Shown here one piece after another: positions 1 through 8,772 of a DNA stretch of 64,000 nucleotides. The translations under genes and the position numbers were made by a program. The notes under the pieces are model-generated. The model did no database searches. It worked only from the letters and a program-made list of their open reading frames with translations, and was not told where the DNA came from. This DNA is from Archangium violaceum (GTDB lineage Bacteria; Myxococcota; Myxococcia; Myxococcales; Myxococcaceae), in assembly GCF_016887565.1 (NCBI RefSeq), contig NZ_CP069396.1:13149981-13213980 (forward strand). Direction: 5' to 3'. Position 1 is the first letter of the stretch. Every line of letters begins with the position of its first letter.

Positions 1-357
1 CAGCATCATCTTGTACGTCACGTCCGCCAGGCCCCACTTGCCCGCGGGGTCCTGCGCCCCTCCCGTGGCGAAGGCCACGCCCACGTAGACGAGCGGCAAT
101 TCCTTGCGCGTGCTCACCAGCACGGTGAGCCCGTTGTCCAGCTTCGCCTGCTCGAACTTCGGCAACACCAGCTCGGGGGGCTGACCCGGCTTCGGCGGCT
201 GCGCGCGGAAGGCCTCGGCGTCCTCCTGGGGCTGGGGCGCGGGGGCGGGCGTCTCGGGCGAGGGCGCCGGCGTGGGCTCCTCGGGCTTGGGCAACGGGGC
301 GCTGATGCACCCGGTGGCGAGCGTCAGGACGGAAACGGCTGTGAAGAGGCGGCGCAT
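1..357 (-). CDS. M16-family peptidase-like lipoprotein, 3' part outside the window
   Basis: This is the first 119 codons of a longer gene that runs off the left edge. The start shares one base with the upstream stop (TGATG), so it is translationally coupled to the M16 protease at 357-1757. The N-terminus has a lipoprotein signal ending LATGC, then a Pro/Glu-rich linker, then the M16 opening strand (KLDNGLTVLVS). Where a catalytic M16 protein has HxxEH, the readable part has GLADVTYKMML, so this is probably the non-catalytic partner of a two-subunit M16 complex. The family is clear; the function of the complex is inferred. Confidence 0.85.
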   Translation of the reverse strand, partial: MRRLFTAVSVLTLATGCISAPLPKPEEPTPAPSPETPAPAPQPQEDAEAFRAQPPKPGQPPELVLPKFEQAKLDNGLTVLVSTRKELPLVYVGVAFATGGAQDPAGKWGLADVTYKMML

Positions 358-1757
358 CAGCGGGTCTCCTTCTTGGAGGAGGCGGGGGACTTCTGGGCGG
401 GCACGGCGTGCACCACCACTCGGGCTTCGGGCTTCAGCAGGTCACGGGCGAAGTCCCGCGCCTTGTCCACCGTCACCGCGTCGTAGCGCGCCAGGTCCTC
501 GTCCAGGTAGCCCGGGTCGCTCACGTAGTGGTTGTAGCTCTGCAGCACGTCCGCCTTGCCGCCGAAGCCGCCCACCGACTGCAGCCCCGCCAGCATCTGC
601 GTCTCGAAGCGCGTGCGCGACCGGTTCAGCTCCTCCTGCGTAATCCCCTCGCGGCGCACCTCGTCCAGCACCGCGTCGATCTCCCGGGCCAGCGCGTCGC
701 TGGAGATGCCGGGCCGCGCCACCGCCTCGATGATGAAGACGGACTGCGCCCCCAGGCTCTGCTGGCTGGCGCTCACGCTCTGCGCCAGGCCCTTCTCCAG
801 CACCAGGCGCCTGTAGAGGCGGCTGGACTTGCCGGTGCCCAGCGCGTTGGCGAGCACGTCTCCGGCCGCGTCCCCTTCCGTGAAGTACGCCGGGGTGAGC
901 CAGGCCATCATCACCGTGGGCAGCGTGCCCACCTTCTCGTCGTGGCGGATGACCTGCTCCTTCGTGTGCTTCACCGCGGCCACCTGGGGCTTCTCCGGCT
1001 TGGGGCCGCTGGGCAGCGAGCCGAAGTACTTCTCGATGAGGGCGCGCGCCTGCTTCGGGTCGAAGTCCCCCACCACCGCGAGCGTGGCGTTGGCCGGCGC
1101 GTACCACTTGCGGAAGAAGTCCTTCACCTCGTCCAGCGTGGCGGCGTCCAGGTCCTTCATGGAGCCGATCACCTTGCCGTGGTACGGGTGCGGCGCCGGG
1201 AAGAGCGTCTGCCACAGCTTCTCCTGCGCCACGCCGTAGGGGCGCGTCTCCACGCCCTGGCGGCGCTCGTTCTTCACGACCTCGCGCTGGTTGTCGAGCT
1301 TCTTCAAATCCAACGCGTCCAGCAGGAAGCCCATGCGGTCGCTCTCCAGCCAGAGCGCCGTCTCCAGGTGGTTGCTGGGCACCGTCTCGAAGTAGTTCGT
1401 CCGGTCGAAGTTCGTGGTGCCGTTGAGATCATTGGCGCCCAGCTGCTCGAGCATGGAGATGTGGACGTCGTCGGGCACGTGCTTGGAGCCCTGGAACATC
1501 ATGTGCTCGAAGAGGTGGGCGAAGCCGGTACGGCCCGGCTGCTCGTTGTAGGCGCCCACGTGGTACCAGACGTTGACGGCCACCACCGGCAGCTTGGTGT
1601 CCCGGGCGAGGATGACCTCCAGCCCGTTGGGCAGCTTGTACTTCTCGTACGGAATGGCCAGCGCCTCGCGCCCGGGCTCCAGCGGCTTCGCCTCCTGCTG
1701 CTGGGCGAAGGCCGGGAGGCCGAGGGCGAGGACGGCGGCGGCGATGAGCGCTTTCAT
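357..1757 (-). CDS. M16 (pitrilysin/insulinase) zinc protease, secreted
   Basis: 466 residues with a cleavable signal peptide (MKALIAAAVLALGLPAFAQ) and the inverted zinc motif HLFEH near residues 80-84. The later acidic zinc ligand lies in the RQGVETRPYG region. The length equals one M16 half (active domain plus inactive C-terminal domain), which fits a heterodimer with the coupled next gene, whose zinc motif is degenerate. A GAGGAGG ribosome site precedes the ATG. The likely role is periplasmic or outer-membrane-associated peptide degradation; the substrate is unknown. Confidence 0.92.
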   Translation of the reverse strand: MKALIAAAVLALGLPAFAQQQEAKPLEPGREALAIPYEKYKLPNGLEVILARDTKLPVVAVNVWYHVGAYNEQPGRTGFAHLFEHMMFQGSKHVPDDVHISMLEQLGANDLNGTTNFDRTNYFETVPSNHLETALWLESDRMGFLLDALDLKKLDNQREVVKNERRQGVETRPYGVAQEKLWQTLFPAPHPYHGKVIGSMKDLDAATLDEVKDFFRKWYAPANATLAVVGDFDPKQARALIEKYFGSLPSGPKPEKPQVAAVKHTKEQVIRHDEKVGTLPTVMMAWLTPAYFTEGDAAGDVLANALGTGKSSRLYRRLVLEKGLAQSVSASQQSLGAQSVFIIEAVARPGISSDALAREIDAVLDEVRREGITQEELNRSRTRFETQMLAGLQSVGGFGGKADVLQSYNHYVSDPGYLDEDLARYDAVTVDKARDFARDLLKPEARVVVHAVPAQKSPASSKKETR

Positions 1758-1880
1758 GCGGAGCGGTGCCTCCTCGGGTTGTCCAGAGGCAATCCGCTTA
1801 GCACGTGCCTTGTTCCCGGCGCAGGGGGAATGTCCCCGGGAATCGTGTTCTGGGCCCCGCCCGCGCTCGGCGGCCCCTCG

Positions 1881-2798
1881 CTACGGGGGAGACTGGCAGT
1901 GCGCCGAGCTGAACCGGCAGAGGCCGTTGTAACACATCTTACAGTCACCGCAGCTACGGCCGCACGCGCCACAGTTGTAGGGATCGTTCATCGTATCCGT
2001 GCACATCCCATCGCAGCTGCTCGTGGTGGACGTGGGGAGCTGGCAGGTGCCGTTGACGCACGTCTGGCAGCTCCCGCAGGAGTTGCCGCAGGCACCGCAG
2101 TTGGCCGGATCGCTCAGCGTATCCGTGCACGTCCCATTGCAGCTGCTCGTGGTGGGCGTGGGGAGCTGGCAGGTGCCGTTGACGCACGTCTGGCAGCTCC
2201 CGCAGGAGTTGCCGCAGGCACCGCAGTTGGCCGGATCGCTCTGCAGGTTGACACAGGTTCCGCCGCAGCTCGTGGTGCCCACCGTGCACACGGGACACCT
2301 CTCGTCGAAGAAGCTACGGGAGTAGTCCGCGGTCCCGCCGCTCGAGTTGCAGCCCGTGCTGGGGCTTCCGTAGTAGGTCATCCGGGCGGAGATTCGGACC
2401 GAGTGATTGCCGCCGGAGTAGTCGCGGCAGCCGCTGTAGTTCAGGGTCTTCGTGAAGGTCCCCCGGCCGTACTCGCCACTGGTTCTCGCGCCACCCGTGA
2501 GCTGGTCGGGGCCGGCGACCCATTGATCGTCGAGGTAGTAGGTCAGTCGTACACCGTCCATGGGTTCGGGGACCGACCAGGTGCCTTGAATCTGCAAGAC
2601 GCCGTTGGAGGCCGTCGTCGTGTACGAGAGGGAGGGCCACTGGGGCATGCATTGCGTCTCGGCCTGGGGCACGGAGCGGAAGGTTCCCTCGCCGCTTTCC
2701 TCATCCGGGATCGTGGTGCCACACGCCCCGAGCACCAGCGCCGATGCGAAGGCCACGGCGGTTGCTCGCCAGCACACGAGAAGGTTCTTCCTGTCCAT
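1881..2798 (-). CDS. Cys-rich repeat lipoprotein
   Basis: 305 residues. The signal ends LVLGAC (lipid Cys about residue 26). A central region of no recognised family (about 40-180) is followed by Cys-rich modules of the form DPANCGACGNSCGSC-x-TCVNGTC at the C-terminus. Two modules are almost identical copies of 42 residues and a third is diverged. These modules are common in myxobacterial surface proteins and are probably disulfide-bonded. An AGGAAAG ribosome site supports the ATG. The function is unknown; an exposed outer-membrane protein is the best inference. Confidence 0.8.
   Translation of the reverse strand: MDRKNLLVCWRATAVAFASALVLGACGTTIPDEESGEGTFRSVPQAETQCMPQWPSLSYTTTASNGVLQIQGTWSVPEPMDGVRLTYYLDDQWVAGPDQLTGGARTSGEYGRGTFTKTLNYSGCRDYSGGNHSVRISARMTYYGSPSTGCNSSGGTADYSRSFFDERCPVCTVGTTSCGGTCVNLQSDPANCGACGNSCGSCQTCVNGTCQLPTPTTSSCNGTCTDTLSDPANCGACGNSCGSCQTCVNGTCQLPTSTTSSCDGMCTDTMNDPYNCGACGRSCGDCKMCYNGLCRFSSAHCQSPP
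1981..2232 (-). repeat. Two 126-bp tandem repeats inside the Cys-rich lipoprotein gene
   Basis: Identical stretches recur exactly 126 bases apart (for example GGATCG at 1981 and 2107, and TGGCAGGTGCCGTTGACG at 2041 and 2167). Each unit encodes one 42-residue Cys module and keeps the frame. Near-identity at the DNA level indicates recent duplication, so copy number may vary between strains. Confidence 0.9.
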
Positions 2799-2991
2799 AG
2801 CGGTTCATCTTTCCTGGAGATGGGTTCGCCCATGCCGCGTCCTGGGACGGGCATCGGCTTGGTCGCTGGACTGGAATTTCGTGGGAACTTTTCTTCGCGG
2901 CCTGGCGAAGTCGCTGGAATTCCTCGGCTTTTCTCCGCCCACGACCCACCCGGATGGGAAGTTCACCCGGGTGGGAGTCGGAGGAGCCGGC

Positions 2992-4368
2992 TCAGTTACA
3001 CGCGTAGAGGTACGAGCTCGGGGTGCTCCAGGTGCCGTCGGGGTTGATGGTCCGCACGGTGTACCCGCTGCTCGGGTAGGTGGTGCCCCAGCAGTCGCGG
3101 GCGCGGACGTCGTTGCTGACGGCGGAGGTGAAGTTCCAGTTCCCCCGGCGGCGCTGCTTCTCGTAGGCGGCCACGCGGTCCACGGCCTCACGCCACGTCG
3201 AGTCGTTGTAGAGCACGTCGCGGCGCTTCTCGAGGAACTTCTGCAGGAAGGCGCTCTCGGTGATGCCGTTGTAGCCAATCGCCGGGGCGACCTGGTTGGG
3301 ATTGCCCAGGGCGTTGTTGGCCGCGGTGATGAACTGCTTCAGGGTGCCGTGGTTGATATAGGCATCGTAGAAGGCGGCCTTGGACAGCGCCGAGGTGAGG
3401 CCCCACTTCTTCGCCTCGTTCAGCGCGGGCGTGAGGTACAGCCGCTCGCTCACCTGGTCCTGGCAGCTCTTGAAGTCCGCCCGGGTGGTGGTGTTGTTGT
3501 AGCTCGTGCCCCAGTCGCTGACCCAGTTGCCGACGGAGTCGAGCTCGGCCGTGGACGCCTGGTTCTGGCCCGTCGAGAGGAAGCGGTTGTTGATGGTGGT
3601 GAGCCCCGGCATGTACTTGGCCATCAGGTTGCCGTTGGAGGCGCTGCGGAGATTCACGTAGCACTGGATGACCTGGATGGCGTCGCCCGTGCCGGTGCAG
3701 AAGCCCGCGCGCCCGTTCGTATACCCGCGGCCATCGCCGATGTTCTCCGCGTACGCGTACGCGAGTACCGGCGTGTCGTTCTCCCAGATGCTGGTCAGCG
3801 CTTCCGCCACCTTCTTCTGGTTGTCCGTGAGCCCACCGTCGGTGCCGCCCGTGCCGCCGTCACTGCCCGTGCCGCCGTCGCCGCCCGTGCCACCGTCACT
3901 GCCCGAGCCCGCGTCGCTGCCACCGCCGCCGCAGCTGGGGTCGCTGATCTGCACGTTGGTGGCGGTGAACGAGACGTTCGAGTTCGTGGAGTAATAGAAC
4001 GTGTACGAGGCGTTCACCCCCACCGTCAGGCTCGAGGTCCTCGAGTACGTGCAGGTCGTGCCGCTCTGGGTGTGCGACCAGCCCGGCTCGTCGTGATCGC
4101 ACGTCACGCCGCTCGGGACGTTGAAGGCGATGCGCGGGCTCGTCATGGCGCTCGTGCCGGTGTTCTTGAAGATGATCGTGCCCCAGTAGTCCGGGCCGTC
4201 GTAGGTGTTCGTGGTGAGGGTGTACGAACAGGCCGCGAGCTCCTGCCAGGCCTCGCCCGAGAGCGTCTCCGCTCCTCCCACGTCCCCTCCTCCACATGCG
4301 GCGAGCGCGGTGGCCATCCCCGCGAGCGCCAGCTTCAAACCCCCGATCACAGCATGATGTCTGTTCAT
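2992..4368 (-). CDS. GH46 chitosanase with N-terminal carbohydrate-binding-like domain, lipoprotein
   Basis: 458 residues in this order: lipoprotein signal (ALAAC, Cys about 25); a CBM2-like beta domain (about 46-146) bounded by Cys residues and rich in Trp/Tyr; a Gly/Asp/Ser linker (GGTGSDGG repeats, about 147-178); then a GH46 catalytic domain. The catalytic pair is visible as Glu196 in SIWEND and Asp212 in IGDGRGYT, followed by GFCTGTGD typical of GH46. The enzyme would hydrolyse chitosan outside the cell. It sits beside a chitinase on the same strand, which suggests joint attack on fungal or other chitinous prey. Family assignment is firm; the binding-domain assignment is tentative. Confidence 0.9.
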   Translation of the reverse strand: MNRHHAVIGGLKLALAGMATALAACGGGDVGGAETLSGEAWQELAACSYTLTTNTYDGPDYWGTIIFKNTGTSAMTSPRIAFNVPSGVTCDHDEPGWSHTQSGTTCTYSRTSSLTVGVNASYTFYYSTNSNVSFTATNVQISDPSCGGGGSDAGSGSDGGTGGDGGTGSDGGTGGTDGGLTDNQKKVAEALTSIWENDTPVLAYAYAENIGDGRGYTNGRAGFCTGTGDAIQVIQCYVNLRSASNGNLMAKYMPGLTTINNRFLSTGQNQASTAELDSVGNWVSDWGTSYNNTTTRADFKSCQDQVSERLYLTPALNEAKKWGLTSALSKAAFYDAYINHGTLKQFITAANNALGNPNQVAPAIGYNGITESAFLQKFLEKRRDVLYNDSTWREAVDRVAAYEKQRRRGNWNFTSAVSNDVRARDCWGTTYPSSGYTVRTINPDGTWSTPSSYLYACN

Positions 4369-4448
4369 GAAGGTATGTCCTTTCAGAGAATGCGGCGGCC
4401 GCCTCGCGACAGCCGCCTCGGTTGATGGAGCGTTTCAGTCCTGAAGCC

Positions 4449-5864
4449 TTACAGCTGCTCGAGCCGGAACTGCTGGCAGTCGTTGTTGGACCAGGTCCAC
4501 TGCTGGATGTTGGTCCCGTCGCCGCTCGTCGTGCAGCTGGTGACGTCGATCACCTTGCCACTGTGACGCGCCTCGAGCCGGTAGTAGCCATTGCCGAGCG
4601 ACACGGGCTTGAACTGCTGGTTGGTGGCGTTGAATGAGGTCCACTGATGGATGTTGGCGCCATCCGCGGTGCTCGGACCGGAGACGTCGATCACCTTGCC
4701 GCTGTAGCGCGAGACGAACCGGTAGTAGCCGCTGTCGGTGGGCTCCATCGTCCACTGCTGGCTGGCGCCGGTGTGGCAGGTCCACTGGTGGATGTTGGCG
4801 CCATCCGCGGTGCTCGGGCCGGCGATGTCCACGCACTTGCCCGAGGCCTTGTTGACGATGCGGTACGTGTTGCTTCCGGTGCCGCCGCTGGCCACCTGCG
4901 CGATGGCGTTGAGCAGCGAGGTGGAGCCCGAGGTGTCCTGGGACAGCTCCCAGATCATCACGCCGCCGCCCTGCTGCATGGCGAGCCGGGTCTTCGACTG
5001 GATGGTGGCGATGCCGTTGTAATAGACGTCGCCGACGTTGTCCTTGTAGGGGGCCTGCGGGTCGCGCGCGACGAGCTCGTTGTAGCCGACGTAGGACGAC
5101 GGCGAGCGGCCGTAGAAGGGCACGCCGAGCACCGTCTTGTCCTTGGGCAGACCGCGACCGAGCCAGTAGTTCATCGACTGGACGGCGTAGTCATACGTCG
5201 AGTGGGGCTGGCCCCCGTCGTAGGCCATGAGGTTGAGGAAGTCGACGTCGGCGAAGGTCGCGGTGGGGACGCCGCCGCCCGTGTAGCCGTTGGCCACGAC
5301 GGCCGCGGTGAGCAGCTTGCCGCGGCTGTGGAGCGCGGTGGACAGCTCGCGCATCAGCAGGCCGTAGTTGGTGGCCGAGGTCCCCGGATCCGGGTACTCC
5401 CAGTCGATGTCGGCGCCGTCCAGCCCCGCCGCCGTCACGAAGTTCACCACGTTGTTGACGAAGGTCGTCCGCGTGCCCGCGTTGGCCGCCAGCTTCTCGA
5501 AGCCCGAGTCATCTCCATTGTTCCAACCGCCAATCGAGATGAGCACCTTCACGCCGCGCGAGTGCGCCGTCTGGACCAGCGACTTCAGCCGGGCGTCCCC
5601 GCTGCTCGGCCCCGTGAGGCCGCCCTGCGCCGTGGGCAGGACGAAGGCGTAGTTGATGTGCGTGAGCTTGTCGTACGGGAGGGTGTTGATGTCGCCCGCC
5701 CACGTGGGGACGTAGCCGATCACCTTCGTCGCGAGCGCTCGCTCCTCGACCTTCGCCGTGGGCTCCTCGGAGGCAACGTCGGGCTCTCCGGAGCAGCCCG
5801 CCAGGGTGGAGAGAAACGCGGCTCCAAACGCCAGGGTCCTGAACTGGAATGCGTTACGCGGCAC
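4449..5864 (-). CDS. GH18 chitinase with C-terminal ricin-type lectin domain, lipoprotein
   Basis: 471 residues. The signal ends STLAGC (Cys24). A GH18 TIM barrel (about 46-325) carries SIGGW and the catalytic motif DGADIDWE (Asp149, Asp152, Asp154, Glu156, the last being the acid/base). A beta-trefoil ricin-like domain (about 330-471) has three similar blocks with SGK-(C/V)-(V/I)D and IHQWT or IQQWT. The predicted reaction is hydrolysis of chitin beta-1,4 bonds. It is 80 bp upstream of the GH46 gene on the same strand. Confidence 0.95.
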   Translation of the reverse strand: MPRNAFQFRTLAFGAAFLSTLAGCSGEPDVASEEPTAKVEERALATKVIGYVPTWAGDINTLPYDKLTHINYAFVLPTAQGGLTGPSSGDARLKSLVQTAHSRGVKVLISIGGWNNGDDSGFEKLAANAGTRTTFVNNVVNFVTAAGLDGADIDWEYPDPGTSATNYGLLMRELSTALHSRGKLLTAAVVANGYTGGGVPTATFADVDFLNLMAYDGGQPHSTYDYAVQSMNYWLGRGLPKDKTVLGVPFYGRSPSSYVGYNELVARDPQAPYKDNVGDVYYNGIATIQSKTRLAMQQGGGVMIWELSQDTSGSTSLLNAIAQVASGGTGSNTYRIVNKASGKCVDIAGPSTADGANIHQWTCHTGASQQWTMEPTDSGYYRFVSRYSGKVIDVSGPSTADGANIHQWTSFNATNQQFKPVSLGNGYYRLEARHSGKVIDVTSCTTSGDGTNIQQWTWSNNDCQQFRLEQL

Positions 5865-5961
5865 GGGTGACTCCTCTGGGGTTCTCCCCGGAGGGCGGCC
5901 ACTGTGGGCGACCGCTCCCGGGATTGGACCTCATGAGGCTTCACCTGCTCGGATCGGGTCA

Positions 5962-6007
5962 AGGAATTGCTGGATTCCTGGATAAATATGGGGAACGTAC
6001 TATTCCC
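5962..6007. promoter_or_regulatory. Two close inverted repeats between the chitinase and propeller-lipoprotein genes
   Basis: AGGAAT-6-ATTCCT (5962-5979) and GGGAA-7-TTCCC (5991-6007) lie 30 bp past the stop of the gene at 6037 and about 100 bp upstream of the chitinase start. Read on the minus strand, the second is followed by ATATTTAT and could be a weak terminator. The first could be an operator for the chitinase. Neither role is proven. Confidence 0.4.
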
Positions 6008-6036
6008 GAGTCATGAGAATCGTGAGCCGCCTGGGC

Positions 6037-7881
6037 CTATTCCGGGAAGTGCACCACGCGGCCGTCGTCGCCCACGGCCCAGATGTCGCCCGGCGAGCTG
6101 AGCGCGATGTCTCGGAGGGGCCTGTTCACGGTGGTTGCGGTGAACCACGTGCCCGCCGCGTTCAACCGGCGGATGGAGCCGTTGGTACTCGCATCGGTGA
6201 CGTAGATGGAGGAGGGGTCCAGCACCACGACGCTGGAGAAGGGGGCGGTGGTGTTATCCGGTGGCGGGCTCACTCGGGTCCAATTCGTGGCTCCGTCCCA
6301 CTTCATCACCAGACCATTGTCTCCCACGGAGTAGGCGAGTCTGGAATCGCCCATCCACACGGCGCGCAGGACTCCGGTGAAACCGGAGGCTCCATTCAGG
6401 GTATGACGTACCACCGAGCCCTGGTTGCCACTGCCGGGATAGCTGGCGATGTAGGGCGCCGAATTGGCTTCACTCTGGCCTCCGACGGCGAGCAACTGCG
6501 TAGGGGCCAATCCGTGGATGCCAAAGTAGGTTGAAGTCTCGTTGTAACGCTCTTCCGGTTGGTAGCCAGGCGTCCACGCGTACATCCGTCCCAGGCTGCC
6601 CACGATGTAGACCTGGGAATTGGGTGAGTTGAACTCGACCATGCCAGTGAGGCTGTCGCCTGATGTCGTGGTTGTTTGATTGGAGCAGGCGTTGATGCCG
6701 TCATACTCGGCCAGACGCCCGCCCTCACCGGCCAGCAACACATGGCCGTTGGGGCGTACCCAGGCGGCGCGCCAGTCGTAGTTACCGCAAGCTCCATCGA
6801 GACTCTTGAAAGGTTGGCCTGCCGCGGTGCGGACCGCGAGTGCACCATTGTCTCCCGCGACCCACACTGGCAACCCGCCCGAGCCGATCGCCACCGTCTT
6901 CCACTGATGGGAAGTGCCGATGAGGGCGCCGTCCGCGACCACATTCCATCCCTTGCCCCCGCAGACGTTGCCCTCGTCCCGCTGCGTGTCGCAGTTGTTG
7001 TCCCGATCGTCACAGCTCTCGGCGATGCCACGCCGGTTGTACTTGTCCTGATCGGCGCAGTCGTCCGTGTTGGCGATGGCTCCCGTGGGCGGTGTCGCGC
7101 CAGGGCACACCTGGACCGGGGTGGATTTGTCGTCGCCCGCGCCATCCCCGTCCACATCTGGGTAATAGAGCATCGGGGCCGGAGCGTTGTTGCAACTCAG
7201 CCCGGTGTGACTGGCATTGCAGGCGTACTGTCCGCCGGGACAGGGGTCGCTGCATGCGGCGCCCTTGGCCTCGAAGCCTTCGTCCACCTTGCCATCGCAG
7301 TCATCGTCCACCTCGTCGCACCGCGCCTCGGAGACATCGTTGCGCGGGTAGACCGCGGGGTTCGAGTCATTGCAGTCCGTGGCGGTCTCTACGTAGCGGG
7401 TGGTGCTCGTGTCCGCGGGCCTGGTGCAACTCAGCAGCGGCGCGGTATCCGGGTCGCCGAAGCCGTCGCGATCCCGGTCGTAGTACCAAGGGCTGCCCAC
7501 TCCCTGGTCGCTGGTGCCGTCGCAATCGTTGTCTCGTCCGTCGCACAGCTCGCTGGCGCCGGGTTTGATGCTCGTGTCACTGTCGTTGCAGTCTCCACTC
7601 TGGGAGGCATAACCGTCCGGCATGCTGCCGCAGAAGATGACGTAGGCCGCGTTCAGTCCGGCGTATCCATCACTGTCCTCATCCCGGTACCCCACGGTGG
7701 TCACGGAGTCACCGCAGGGGCTCGTGACGCAGGCCTGCTGGATGCACAGATACCCTTTGTCGCAGGGGTGCTCCGTGTTGCACTCGCGAGCCTTGTCCTT
7801 CAGCAAGTCCTCCAGGCTCGGCACCGTGCAACCCGCGAGGAGCCACAGCACTCCCATGCATCCCATCAGGCGGCTCATCAC
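6037..7881 (-). CDS. Lipoprotein with MopE-like metal-binding repeats and a C-terminal beta-propeller-like region
   Basis: 614 residues. Lipobox WLLAGC (Cys18) and a small Cys module (CDKGYLCIQQACV). Three Asp/Cys-rich repeats follow at about residues 55-315, each with a D-x-D-x-DG loop, then DCNDS or DCADQ, then CD-x-R/V-D-(N/D)-(D/N)-CD. These resemble the MopE putative metal-binding motif (calcium-like Asp loops). About 320-614 has repeated blade-like motifs (WVAGDNGALAV, YIVGSLGRMYAW, YSVGDNGLVMKW, WAVGDDGRVVHF) as in a beta-propeller. The ATG overlaps the stop of the TPR gene upstream by four bases. The other copy of this gene pair is at 60.2-63.3 kb. Confidence 0.8.
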   Translation of the reverse strand: MMSRLMGCMGVLWLLAGCTVPSLEDLLKDKARECNTEHPCDKGYLCIQQACVTSPCGDSVTTVGYRDEDSDGYAGLNAAYVIFCGSMPDGYASQSGDCNDSDTSIKPGASELCDGRDNDCDGTSDQGVGSPWYYDRDRDGFGDPDTAPLLSCTRPADTSTTRYVETATDCNDSNPAVYPRNDVSEARCDEVDDDCDGKVDEGFEAKGAACSDPCPGGQYACNASHTGLSCNNAPAPMLYYPDVDGDGAGDDKSTPVQVCPGATPPTGAIANTDDCADQDKYNRRGIAESCDDRDNNCDTQRDEGNVCGGKGWNVVADGALIGTSHQWKTVAIGSGGLPVWVAGDNGALAVRTAAGQPFKSLDGACGNYDWRAAWVRPNGHVLLAGEGGRLAEYDGINACSNQTTTTSGDSLTGMVEFNSPNSQVYIVGSLGRMYAWTPGYQPEERYNETSTYFGIHGLAPTQLLAVGGQSEANSAPYIASYPGSGNQGSVVRHTLNGASGFTGVLRAVWMGDSRLAYSVGDNGLVMKWDGATNWTRVSPPPDNTTAPFSSVVVLDPSSIYVTDASTNGSIRRLNAAGTWFTATTVNRPLRDIALSSPGDIWAVGDDGRVVHFPE

Positions 7882-8690
7882 TGAGTCTCCTTCGCGGTCG
7901 AGGGCGCGCTGTCCTTCGGTGACAGCACCCAGGTGACGACTGCTCCCACGGCGGCCAGCCCCGCCGTGCCGAACAGCACGTTGGCCACGTTCGCGCTGCT
8001 CCGGGCATCCTCCCAGTGCGAGCGTGTCACATCCTGGAAGGGGGTGTTCTGCGCCTCGTTCACGCTGGAGCGCGACTGGAGACCGAACACCGTCCCCACC
8101 CCGAGCGCCGCTACCCCCACTCCCGCCAGCACCATGGATGTCGCGGGCATCCGCATGCGCGAAGGTTCCGCCACGCCGGCTACATACGGAGGGGGAGTCG
8201 CGGGGGCGGGTGCATTCAGGTCGGGCGTCGTGGCCTGCTGCTCGGGCCGGTCCTTGTTGGCGATGACTGGTGGTTTCGGCTCCTTGGGGGAGGGGGGCGG
8301 AGCGCGGCCCAGCTCCTTGTTCACGCGGGCCCTCATCTCCTCGAAGTCACGCTCGACCTTGGGCGAGACCGCGAGCGGCAGCTTCGCCTCCGGATCGAGC
8401 AGCAGCCCTGTCTTGAAGGCCGTCTGGGATTGCTCCCTCTTTCCCATGTCCGCGAGGATGATTCCCTCGTGCAACGCGATGGCCACGTCCTGCTTCATGT
8501 CTCGGGCCAATCCCTTGGCTCGCTGGAGCTGCTCCATCGCCCGCTCGTACTCCAGGCTCTCGTAGAGCCTCACCGCGGCAGTGAGATAGCGGTTGAAGGC
8601 ATCCTGCGCGTGCGCGGCCCTCGGGGCGGCTGTCACGGCCAGGATGCACAGAGCGAGCACCAGTCGCACATGAAGCGGGGATCGCGGCAT
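7878..8690 (-). CDS. TPR-like periplasmic protein with C-terminal membrane segments
   Basis: 270 residues: signal peptide (to about AAHAQ), a helical TPR-like region (YESLEYERAMEQLQRAKG), a Pro-rich linker, and two C-terminal hydrophobic segments (VLAGVGVAALGVGTVFG and LFGTAGLAAVGAVVTWVL). It closely parallels the protein at 60206-61144 in order and motifs (LY-(E/D)-x-L-x-YERA, EGIILAD, SPKVE, FGTAGLA). It is translationally coupled to the lipoprotein gene downstream. Probably an envelope protein acting with that lipoprotein; no enzymatic role is visible. Confidence 0.75.
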   Translation of the reverse strand: MPRSPLHVRLVLALCILAVTAAPRAAHAQDAFNRYLTAAVRLYESLEYERAMEQLQRAKGLARDMKQDVAIALHEGIILADMGKREQSQTAFKTGLLLDPEAKLPLAVSPKVERDFEEMRARVNKELGRAPPPSPKEPKPPVIANKDRPEQQATTPDLNAPAPATPPPYVAGVAEPSRMRMPATSMVLAGVGVAALGVGTVFGLQSRSSVNEAQNTPFQDVTRSHWEDARSSANVANVLFGTAGLAAVGAVVTWVLSPKDSAPSTAKETQ

Positions 8691-8772
8691 GGCGCGCGAT
8701 GGTAGGTGCGGGATGTAGGTCTGTCCACACGGACCTGGATTGACTCAGTTGTCGTGAAGACAACCCCAGGGG

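Noticed and set aside
408..3047. Very long plus-strand frame opposite the M16, lipoprotein and chitosanase genes
   Set aside because: High-GC codon bias leaves the opposite strand open. The product is His/Arg/Val-rich with no domain, while the minus strand encodes clear families with ribosome sites.
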